This document shows positions 1 through 5,651 of a stretch of 6,704 nt of DNA, piece after piece. The position numbers and the translations under genes are program-made. The first letter of the stretch is position 1. The number at the start of each line of letters is the position of its first letter. The DNA is from an uncultured Mediterraneibacter sp. (GTDB lineage Bacteria; Bacillota; Clostridia; Lachnospirales; Lachnospiraceae). The DNA is taken from positions 1-6,704 of the forward strand of contig CAKRWZ010000086.1 of the NCBI GenBank assembly GCA_934418295.1, in the 5' to 3' direction. Under the pieces are notes generated by a model. It saw only the letters and a program-made list of their open reading frames with translations. It did not search any database and was not told where the DNA came from.

Positions 1-68
1 TAATTCAAAAATTTTATTATGAATTATAGGAAAAAACTATATCCCGGACTTTGGTTCGTCGTAGCGAT

Positions 69-105
69 AAAAACCGCCATAAAATGGTTCCCCATCTTAC
101 AGCGG
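69..105 (-). terminator. Rho-independent terminator of the minus-strand unit
   Basis: Read on the minus strand, positions 105-92 and 87-74 form an uninterrupted 14-bp stem (CCGCTGTAAGATGG with CCATTTTATGGCGG, three G-U wobbles) closed by a GGAA tetraloop of the GNRA type. Five T residues (73-69) follow at once. The wobble pairs become A-C mismatches on the plus strand, so the structure works in the minus direction. It would end transcription of the small secreted-protein gene and of the membrane-protein remnant upstream of it. Confidence 0.88.
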
Positions 106-150
106 CTTCAATCTGTTTCTTTTACTTTTCTTACTTTTACATTTCTTATC

Positions 151-316
151 TTATTCTGCTGTCTTCTTTTCTTCCTCGCTGCTCTTTTTGCTTACAAATG
201 CCAGAACAACCTGTACAAAAGCGATTGCCGGAATGCATGATCGAGAACACCATGCAGATCACAAGAATCATTGTAAATATCCAATACTCTCTATTCTCTG
301 TATTTTCCGTCTCACT
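151..316 (-). pseudogene. Frameshifted remnant of a small two-helix membrane protein
   Basis: No intact ORF covers this stretch, but two frames join into a sensible small membrane protein. From about 316 one frame reads SETENTENREYW and then a hydrophobic helix (IFTMILVICMVFSIM) down to about 236. After skipping one base, the next frame reads a second helix (IPAIAFVQVVLAFVS) and a charged tail (KKSSEEEKKTAE) with a stop at 153-151. The joined product would be about 55 residues with two membrane segments and a lysine/glutamate-rich C-terminus. A good start codon is missing: the first ATG in the upstream frame is at 271, inside helix 1, without a clear ribosome binding site. It lies just downstream of the secreted-protein gene and ends about 45 bp before the terminator, so it was probably co-transcribed. 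The family is not recognised. Alternatives are a sequencing indel, or an unrelated 41-codon ORF starting at 271. Confidence 0.4.
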
Positions 317-318
317 TA

Positions 319-684
319 CTACTGTGCCTGTGCGATCAGAAATTCAATTCCTTCCTTTGTCCCTTTGACCCAATTTTCTACAGAATCAAACCATTCGATC
401 ATTTTACCGTAATTTTCACTGGAAATATTTTGGTCGCTTTCCAAAATCTTTGTACATTGATCCAACAAATTGGACATTTCCTGATAGTTGACGATAAGTT
501 CTTCGTCGATCACATCCGGATATTCACGGATCAAAACTGCGATTTCCTGAAAAGATGCTGTGATCTTGGTATGCTTGTCAATCGCTTTCTGCCTTGTTTC
601 ACCGTCTCCGCAGACAACCAGATTTGCACATGCCAAAAGAAACACCATAGCTGTCATCAAAATCCCTGCCATTCCCTTTTTCAT
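319..684 (-). CDS. Small secreted or lipoprotein-like protein, function unknown
   Basis: The ATG at 684 is preferred because GGGAG lies 8 bases upstream. The in-frame ATG at 708 has no ribosome binding site and would put extra residues before the MKK signal start. The 121-residue product begins with a signal peptide (MKKGMAG, then a hydrophobic stretch to about residue 24). LLAC at residues 16-19 fits a lipobox, and a second Cys (residue 25, VVCGDGE) follows, so either lipidation or ordinary signal cleavage is possible. The mature part is acidic, probably helical, and shows no catalytic motif; it contains stretches such as DKHTKITASFQEIAVLI and SENYGKMIEWFDSVENW. It would act at the outer membrane face or outside the cell. 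It is transcribed divergently from the MerR regulator, which may control it. I do not recognise the family and assign no function. Confidence 0.75.
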   Translation of the reverse strand: MKKGMAGILMTAMVFLLACANLVVCGDGETRQKAIDKHTKITASFQEIAVLIREYPDVIDEELIVNYQEMSNLLDQCTKILESDQNISSENYGKMIEWFDSVENWVKGTKEGIEFLIAQAQ

Positions 685-714
685 AATAAGCACTCCCACT
701 CGTATCATCGTCAG

Positions 715-744
715 GTACTTGATATCGGATTATTTTTCAAGTAC
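715..744. promoter_or_regulatory. Inverted repeat overlapping the MerR promoter (candidate operator)
   Basis: GTACTTGA (715-722) and TCAAGTAC (737-744) are perfect 8-base inverted arms separated by 14 bases. The arms overlap the -35 and -10 elements of the plus-strand promoter, and the dyad centre (729.5) lies close to the centre of the promoter spacer (733). MerR-family proteins bind dyads between -35 and -10, so this is a reasonable autoregulatory site. A third copy of TCAAGTA lies at 771-777. Confidence 0.5.
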
Positions 745-747
745 AAT
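719..747 (+). promoter_or_regulatory. Sigma-70-type promoter for the MerR regulator
   Basis: TTGATA (719-724) and TACAAT (742-747) are separated by exactly 17 bases, a near-consensus vegetative promoter. Transcription would start near 754, giving a leader of about 70 bases before the ATG at 826. Unlike classical MerR-activated promoters, the spacer is not lengthened to 19-20 bases, which suggests that regulator binding here represses rather than activates. Confidence 0.6.
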
Positions 748-757
748 AACCATAACA

Positions 758-773
758 TGAACATTAGTGTTCA
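758..773. promoter_or_regulatory. Short palindrome TGAACA-N4-TGTTCA (candidate operator)
   Basis: A perfect 6+6 inverted repeat lies just downstream of the predicted start of the MerR transcript. On the minus strand it overlaps a weak -35-like TTGAAC (774-769), which has a TATTGT 20 bases further on. That long spacer is typical of MerR-activated promoters and would read toward the secreted-protein gene, but the dyad is not centred in this spacer, so the assignment is tentative. Confidence 0.35.
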
Positions 774-825
774 AGTAAAGACCTATCCTGAAAAAAGTGA
801 AATAAATTAAAAATGGGAGATTTTC

Positions 826-1611
826 ATGGAATATACAGAAAAAGACTTGTTTCAGATCGGAAAGGTTACAAAAGCCCTTGGCGTAACCAGACGAATGTTG
901 ATCCATTATGAGGAGATGGGGCTTCTGACCCCTGCAATCAAGCATGACGGACATGGATTCCGCTATTATTCTGCCGACAATATAGTACATATCCGTCTGA
1001 TCCGCGCCCTGCAAAATCTCGGGCTTTCTCTTGCAGAGATCCGTAGCTATTTTGATAATACGGCTTCTCTTGACGAGCAGATCGACCGTTTAGTTCTCCT
1101 GCGCAATCAGCTTGACCAATACATTGCCCAGCTCCGTCTGCGGCAATACAAAGCAAATGAGCCGGAGATTCATCGAATCACTTTACCCGGTTTTACCGCC
1201 TTTTGCCGGGATTTTCACGGAGCGGACCTGAAAGCAAAAACCAGCGGCCTGCGGGAAACCTATATTGATGCTGTAAAACAGTATCCATTAGATATACAGC
1301 ACAAAATGTGTATCCAGTGTGCTTTCGGATCTGACCGGGACGGGCTTTACGTCATCCCGGTCGCCCCGGCCAGCGAAGGAAGCTCTATCCTGACCTTTCC
1401 TCAAGTAGCCGCCATCTGTATCTATTACCGCGGTCCTTACGAAAATTTTCCTTCCGTCCATGCACGGCTCCTGCGCTACGCTGAAGAACACGGGATGACG
1501 CCCCACGGCTATTTTCGCAATATTTACATGGAAGGGCCGCCGACCCACGGTGCAAACAAAAATGCTTATATCACGCAGGTTTCCTTACCGATCAAATTTG
1601 CAGACATTTAA
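826..1611 (+). CDS. MerR-family regulator with GyrI-like effector-binding domain
   Basis: A cytoplasmic DNA-binding transcription factor of 261 residues, the usual size for BmrR/BltR-like members. Residues 9-75 are the MerR winged helix-turn-helix: FQIGKVTKALGVTRRMLIHYEEMGLL, then the wing with GFRYYS, then the second helix pair around LQNLGLSLAEIRSYF. Residues 83-108 form the dimerising coiled coil (EQIDRLVLLRNQLDQYIAQL). Residues 113-257 match a GyrI-like small-molecule-binding domain, with the typical YYRGPYENFP and the closing ITQVSLPI strand. The start ATG has GGGAG 6 bases upstream. Relatives sense lipophilic or cationic drugs and control efflux or detoxification genes; here no transporter is adjacent, and the divergent neighbour is a small secreted protein. 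The ligand cannot be told from sequence. It converges on the ATPase gene with only 37 bp between stop codons, and no terminator hairpin is visible in that gap. Confidence 0.93.
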   Translation: MEYTEKDLFQIGKVTKALGVTRRMLIHYEEMGLLTPAIKHDGHGFRYYSADNIVHIRLIRALQNLGLSLAEIRSYFDNTASLDEQIDRLVLLRNQLDQYIAQLRLRQYKANEPEIHRITLPGFTAFCRDFHGADLKAKTSGLRETYIDAVKQYPLDIQHKMCIQCAFGSDRDGLYVIPVAPASEGSSILTFPQVAAICIYYRGPYENFPSVHARLLRYAEEHGMTPHGYFRNIYMEGPPTHGANKNAYITQVSLPIKFADI

Positions 1612-1648
1612 GAATTCTTCACAGGTATCAACCGTTTTGTCAGCCTTA

Positions 1649-3226
1649 TCATTTTTCATATTTTAATTGCCACTCCTGTTCCTTTGCTTTCGATACACGT
1701 TTTACTGCTTTGATCAGCTCGTTCAAAACAATCACCATAAATGCGGTCGCCAGCATTTTGAACCACATACCTGCAGACAATGCCACTGTCTCGAAGACTG
1801 CACCGCCGAACTGTGTGATCACAAACTGCAGGATCAAAACGAGCAGGAAAACACCCAGCATCAGCTTATTTTTCATAAGATTTTTTATCATAGGCGTCTC
1901 ATCCAGTTCACGACAGTTGAATGCGTTAAAGAGCTGGAACAACACGAACAGCGTAAACAGTACCGTTGCCTCCTCTTTCGGAGATGCTCCCAGGAAATTT
2001 TCGAAATGCTGCAGCATAAATACTGCCGAAATAAAAATACCATTGGTAAAAATCCGTACCATCATAGATTTGGAAATGATATTCTCGCTTCGTTTTGTCG
2101 GTTTCCGTTTTAACAGATCCTGACGGAGCGGCTCTAAGCCAAGGGTCAAAGCCGGGGGACCATCCATGATGATGTTGATCCACAGAAGCTCCAGAGCCGT
2201 AAACGGTGCGCTGAATCCGGCCAGGATCGATGCAATGACCACAACTACGGAGGAAACGTTTACCGTAAGCTGGAACTGGATAAACCGCTTGAAATTCTCA
2301 TAAATTCCGCGCCCCCATTGAACCGCTTTGATAATAGTCGAGAAAGAATCGTCCAGCAGCACCATGTCGCCGGCCTCCTTAGTCACATCCGTTCCTGCGA
2401 TTCCCATGGCGATTCCCACATCTGCGTGCTTGATCGCCGGTGCATCGTTGATTCCGTCACCGGTAACGGCTACTACATTTTTCTCTTCTTTTAAGAGCTT
2501 GACCACTCGCATTTTTACCATCGGTGTGCTACGGGCGATTACCTGGATTTTCTTCAACGCCGTTTTCAATTCCTCATCGGACATCTTCTCGATGTCGGAT
2601 GCCTCCACGGCAATGTGGTCATCATCCAGCATGTGCAGCTCATTTGCGATAGCTCTTGCCGTCCGGATATTGTCACCGGTAAGCATCTTCACTTCGATGC
2701 CGGCACTGCGGCAGCTCTTGATCGCCTCATAAACATCCGGATTCAACGGATCGGAGATTACTACAAAACCATCATAATACAGATCCTGCTCGACTTCCTC
2801 CTGCAATTCTCCATCGTAACCACTCAGTTCTTTATGTGCAAACGCCAGCAGACGGCCCGCTTTACTCTGGAACCGGATCATCATTTCCAGGTTTTTTTCT
2901 TTCTCCTCTGTTGAAATATCCGAGCAAAGAGAAAGGATTTTCTCCGGATTTCCCTTGGTATAAAGAACCAGCTTACCGTTTTCTTCCCGGACGATCGTGC
3001 TCATATCCTTGTTCTGCGAAGAGAACGGGAACACGCGGACGATATCCGCATCGTGCCGCAGTTTCTGGTAATCGACACCGGCTTTCTGTGCTGCCACAAG
3101 CAGAGAACATTCTGTCGGATTTCCGATAAACGACCATTTTCCGTCTTCTTGTGAAACGTTGGCATTGCTGTTAATGCAATAATTGTTCAGAAGCATTTTA
3201 TCCTGAAGCTGCTCCGGCTTGATCAA
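1649..3226 (-). CDS. PMCA-type Ca2+ P-type ATPase, C-terminal part (after a frameshift)
   Basis: This ORF holds the rest of the calcium pump begun by the ORF at 3223-4323. Its 525 residues contain the nucleotide-binding region (KGNPE at 91-95), the remaining phosphorylation-domain motifs MLTGDN (181-186) and TGDGINDAP (255-263), and the six C-terminal membrane helices. Helix M5 reads QLTVNVSS and helix M6 LLWINIIMDG. The ion ligands Asn323, Asn351 and Asp355 are present, while the acidic M5 residue of SERCA site I is replaced by Ser. This is the single-Ca2+-site pattern of PMCA pumps, matching the QLTVN and LIMD motifs of the P2B group. The only usable start is a TTG at 3226 that overlaps the upstream TGA and has no ribosome binding site. 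Upstream in this frame IYTGGN is readable, which is the expected continuation of the N-terminal part, so this is a fragment of one gene rather than an independent subunit. It ends in tandem stops, TGA then TAA. Confidence 0.85.
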   Translation of the reverse strand: MIKPEQLQDKMLLNNYCINSNANVSQEDGKWSFIGNPTECSLLVAAQKAGVDYQKLRHDADIVRVFPFSSQNKDMSTIVREENGKLVLYTKGNPEKILSLCSDISTEEKEKNLEMMIRFQSKAGRLLAFAHKELSGYDGELQEEVEQDLYYDGFVVISDPLNPDVYEAIKSCRSAGIEVKMLTGDNIRTARAIANELHMLDDDHIAVEASDIEKMSDEELKTALKKIQVIARSTPMVKMRVVKLLKEEKNVVAVTGDGINDAPAIKHADVGIAMGIAGTDVTKEAGDMVLLDDSFSTIIKAVQWGRGIYENFKRFIQFQLTVNVSSVVVVIASILAGFSAPFTALELLWINIIMDGPPALTLGLEPLRQDLLKRKPTKRSENIISKSMMVRIFTNGIFISAVFMLQHFENFLGASPKEEATVLFTLFVLFQLFNAFNCRELDETPMIKNLMKNKLMLGVFLLVLILQFVITQFGGAVFETVALSAGMWFKMLATAFMVIVLNELIKAVKRVSKAKEQEWQLKYEK

Positions 3227-3249
3227 ATTGCCGCCGGTATAGATCGCTG
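3223..3249 (-). other. Frameshift site splitting the calcium ATPase
   Basis: On the minus strand the N-terminal frame reads TVQ-R (CAG CGA) and then runs into SIPAAI and a TGA at 3225-3223. If one base is restored after CG (near 3245-3246), the sequence reads VQR-IYTGGNLIKPEQL, which fits what follows DKTGTLTENKM in this family. A single-base deletion is therefore the simplest explanation. The joined product would be about 891 residues, the normal length for a bacterial PMCA-type ATPase. No slippery heptamer or obvious stimulatory hairpin is visible. Confidence 0.82.
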
Positions 3250-4323
3250 GACTGTCATCTTATTTTCCGTCAAAGTACCGGTTTTATCTGAACAAATAGT
3301 ATTCACACAACCGATGGTCTCGCAGGCGATCATCTTTTTTACCAATGCATTTTCCCTGGACATCTTGATGATATTTAACGCCAGCGAAACCGCCACGATG
3401 GTCGGCAGCCCCTCCGGAACAGCCGCTACAATCAAGACAATACTGGTAATAAAAGCGTCGGAAACCGTATCCAGGCTCAGCTGTCCACGCATAAAGAACT
3501 GGATCACCTCAATGGCAAATACGATGGCAGCTGCAGAGGCGCCCAGCACCGTGATCTGCTTTCCCAGCTTGTCCAGCTTTTCCTGCAGCGGTGTCGTCGT
3601 CTTTTCAATGGAAGAAAGCTCCTGTGCGATCTGACCAAACTCCGTATCATTTCCGACACCCGTGACGAGCATCCGGCCGTTCCCGGCTGATATAAAACAG
3701 CCCGAATACAGCATGTTGACGCGTTCCGCCACCGGTGTCTCCTTGGGACAGACTACAGCCGCATCTTTATTTGCCGGAAGACTTTCTCCGGTCAGCGCCG
3801 ATTCATCCACCGACAAATCATTGCTTTCCAACAAACGTCCGTCTGCCACGATCTTATCGCCGGTTTCTACCATAATGATGTCCCCGACTACGATTTCTTT
3901 CTGGGTGACCAGCTGCGGCTCTCCGTTCCGGATCACCTTGATCAGTGTATCTTCGTTGATTTTATTCAGTGCTTCAAATGCCTTCGCACTCTTTCCCTCC
4001 GTAATGACCGTAATAACCACAGACAATGCTATTGCTGCAAAAATACCGACACATTCCAGGAAATTATATTCTCCTCCTGTAAAGTAACGGGTAATGTTCA
4101 CGGCCAATGTGATGATTGCCGCAAAAATCAGCATCAAAAGCATCGGTTCCGTCGATGCGTCCCAAATCTTTTTTGCCAGGGACTCGTGACCTTGGCGGAC
4201 AAAAGCGTTTGAACCATAAGTGTTGCGGGATTTCTCCACCTGTTCCGGCGTCAGACCTTTTTCGCGATCCGTACCGGTTTTGGCAAGCAATTCTTCCAGT
4301 GCCGCCCGAAATGCTTCTTTCAT
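3223..4323 (-). CDS. PMCA-type Ca2+ P-type ATPase, N-terminal part (truncated by a frameshift)
   Basis: This 366-residue ORF is the first part of a calcium-exporting P2B ATPase of the cytoplasmic membrane, which uses ATP to drive Ca2+ out of the cell. Residues 1-55 are the cation-ATPase N-terminal domain (GLTPEQVEKSRNTYGSN). Helices M1-M2 lie at about 58-78 and 88-108. The actuator domain follows with TGES (178-181), then M3-M4 (about 255-278 and 290-318) with the ion-binding PEGLP motif (303-307), and the phosphorylated Asp346 in DKTGTLT. The frame breaks at about residue 360, so this ORF alone lacks the ATP-binding domain and M5-M10 and cannot pump. The start is secure: AAGGAGG ends 7 bases before the ATG. 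It begins 27 bp after the stop of the diguanylate cyclase gene on the same strand, which suggests co-transcription. Confidence 0.87.
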   Translation of the reverse strand: MKEAFRAALEELLAKTGTDREKGLTPEQVEKSRNTYGSNAFVRQGHESLAKKIWDASTEPMLLMLIFAAIITLAVNITRYFTGGEYNFLECVGIFAAIALSVVITVITEGKSAKAFEALNKINEDTLIKVIRNGEPQLVTQKEIVVGDIIMVETGDKIVADGRLLESNDLSVDESALTGESLPANKDAAVVCPKETPVAERVNMLYSGCFISAGNGRMLVTGVGNDTEFGQIAQELSSIEKTTTPLQEKLDKLGKQITVLGASAAAIVFAIEVIQFFMRGQLSLDTVSDAFITSIVLIVAAVPEGLPTIVAVSLALNIIKMSRENALVKKMIACETIGCVNTICSDKTGTLTENKMTVQRSIPAAI

Positions 4324-4350
4324 TTCGTTTCCTCCTTGTTGTATGTTTGC

Positions 4351-5439
4351 TTACTCTATACCACTGCGATTCTTTCGTTCGTTTTTATATTGATACATAT
4401 TTTGGTCGGCTCTGTCTTTAATCTTAACCATATCCTCACCTGAAAATGGAGCTGATCCATAGGAAACTGTGGGCAAAAATGTAATCTTTCTCCGCTTTTC
4501 CTCCAGCCGCCGCAAGAATTCCTGTTTGCACCAATCTTCCTTCTCACTGCTTTTCAACAGTACACAAAACTCATCGCCGCCCATACGATAGCAATATCCA
4601 AAGCTTGCATATGCTTTTTTGATACATTCTGCAATCTCCGCAAGGCACACATCCCCTTGCATATGACCGTAGCGATCGTTGATCTGCTTGAAATCATCCA
4701 CATCAAACACCACAAGTGCTCCTCCATTGCACCTTGCCTTATCTATCCGGTTCAGATAGCTGTTTTGGTTCAAAAGTCCTGTGAGCGCATCCAGCTGGCT
4801 CCACATTTCATTACAATAAATAAAATACAATACCGAAAGCAACGTAACACATAGCCAGGTAACATGAAATCCGGGAAAAACAACCTGAATGATCGTTTCC
4901 GACGTCACAAAAAGAATAAGCGGATAGATCAACAATCTGCTGCGATTCTGAAACTCCCCGGCTGTGACGATCGTTAGTGCCGAAAGGTACAAAATCGCCC
5001 CCAAATACATGATAACATATATGTAAAAACGTGGACCGCGTGAATAAATATTATCTGCGCTCACCGAGAATATCTTTCCATATGGTATGGAAATAAAAAG
5101 AAGTATCAAGTACCCGATTTCACAACATACCGCCATCCTGATCTCACGTCGAAAGACTGCTTTTCTGTCCAATGCATATACCAGACAGATGCACACAGCC
5201 GGCGACAGGCCAAAGCCCAGATAGTTGGCTGCGATATTCAGCCAGCGGTAGCCTGACGGCAGTCCGTCCACTGCCAGGGTAATAACTTCCAGTATCGAAA
5301 TCCCTGCAATCAAAACAAAGGCCAGGAAAAAACCTCGCTTTTGTTTTTTGCTAAGTAATTCACTCAGATGTGTAAGCACGCACATAAAAAACAAAACAAA
5401 AAATTCAATTGTAGTTAACACATAAAACTCTCCGCTCAT
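4351..5439 (-). CDS. Seven-helix membrane diguanylate cyclase (GGDEF domain)
   Basis: Makes cyclic di-GMP from two GTP at the inner face of the membrane. The ATG at 5439 is chosen because GGAAAGG sits 6 bases upstream; an ATG at 5454 and a GTG at 5490 are possible earlier starts with poorer sites. The 362-residue product has about seven hydrophobic helices (roughly 5-25, 34-58, 66-91, 101-123, 136-160, 166-188, 190-208), a probable sensor of unknown ligand. The GGDEF domain starts at about 217 (LDALTGLLNQ). Metal and substrate residues are intact: FDVDDFKQIND (Asp246, Asn254), GHMQGD (Asp263) and a canonical RMGGDEF with GGDEF at 287-291, so it should be active. The RxxD inhibitory site expected just before this motif is absent (ASFGYCYR is seen), so classical product inhibition is unlikely. 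No EAL or HD-GYP domain is attached. The gene lies 27 bp upstream of the calcium ATPase and probably shares its transcript. Confidence 0.9.
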   Translation of the reverse strand: MSGEFYVLTTIEFFVLFFMCVLTHLSELLSKKQKRGFFLAFVLIAGISILEVITLAVDGLPSGYRWLNIAANYLGFGLSPAVCICLVYALDRKAVFRREIRMAVCCEIGYLILLFISIPYGKIFSVSADNIYSRGPRFYIYVIMYLGAILYLSALTIVTAGEFQNRSRLLIYPLILFVTSETIIQVVFPGFHVTWLCVTLLSVLYFIYCNEMWSQLDALTGLLNQNSYLNRIDKARCNGGALVVFDVDDFKQINDRYGHMQGDVCLAEIAECIKKAYASFGYCYRMGGDEFCVLLKSSEKEDWCKQEFLRRLEEKRRKITFLPTVSYGSAPFSGEDMVKIKDRADQNMYQYKNERKNRSGIE

Positions 5440-5531
5440 TGCCAGCCTTTCCATTCTTTTCACTTCTGAGCTGCTGTCTGCAATGTACACCTTTGCTGTT
5501 CAGCAGTTAAGAATTTTGTTTTTCATTTATC

Positions 5532-5561
5532 ATTATATCACCAGATACTATCACAATATCT
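5532..5561 (-). promoter_or_regulatory. Extended -10 promoter and imperfect dyad upstream of the diguanylate cyclase
   Basis: On the minus strand TGATATAAT gives a consensus TATAAT (5537-5532) with the extended TG element. No good -35 lies at the right distance, as is common for extended -10 promoters. Overlapping the -35 zone, 5543-5561 reads AGATACTATCACAATATCT, an imperfect palindrome with AGATA/TATCT ends that could be an operator. The leader to the ATG at 5439 would be about 85 bases and contains a short TGCTG-AA-CAGCA hairpin (5494-5505). Confidence 0.5.
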
Positions 5562-5581
5562 GCAAAGCAGAATTCTATAAA

Positions 5582-5641
5582 TCAGTCTTTTTTCTCCTGT
5601 CCGCAAATATGATCTAATAAATTTCTGCCATCTTTACTCAT
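5582..5641 (-). CDS. Possible 19-residue ORF or gene remnant downstream of the WYL regulator
   Basis: Ten bases after the WYL stop codon there is an ATG reading MSKDGRNLLDHICGQEKKD and then TGA. The composition looks protein-like. However, GGAGG abuts the ATG with no spacing, which is too close for normal initiation. It could be a leader peptide, the head of a deleted gene, or chance. No family is recognised. Confidence 0.2.
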   Translation of the reverse strand: MSKDGRNLLDHICGQEKKD

Positions 5642-5651
5642 CCTCCATTTT

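Noticed and set aside
19..368. Hydrophobic plus-strand ORFs at 19-240 and 51-368
   Set aside because: They run through the terminator stem, and their hydrophobicity comes from the complement of A/G-rich minus-strand sequence. No ribosome binding site or family resemblance is seen.
730..1156. Minus-strand ORFs at 730-1014 and 938-1156 opposite the MerR gene
   Set aside because: They overlap the conserved DNA-binding domain coding sequence and the MerR promoter, and have no ribosome binding site or recognisable domain.
1609..1648. AAGAATTCTT palindrome and GGTTGATACC as a bidirectional terminator between the convergent genes
   Set aside because: The palindrome has no loop, the other pairing is only about 3 bp, and neither is followed by a T tract.
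3223..3249. Programmed ribosomal frameshift, or TTGA-overlap translational coupling, in the ATPase
   Set aside because: There is no slippery heptamer or clear hairpin, and no ribosome binding site before the TTG. A simple one-base deletion explains the data better.
1667..4087. Many plus-strand ORFs opposite the ATPase (for example 1667-2113, 2328-2732, 3662-4087)
   Set aside because: They are antisense shadows of a strongly conserved coding region and have low-complexity, family-free translations.
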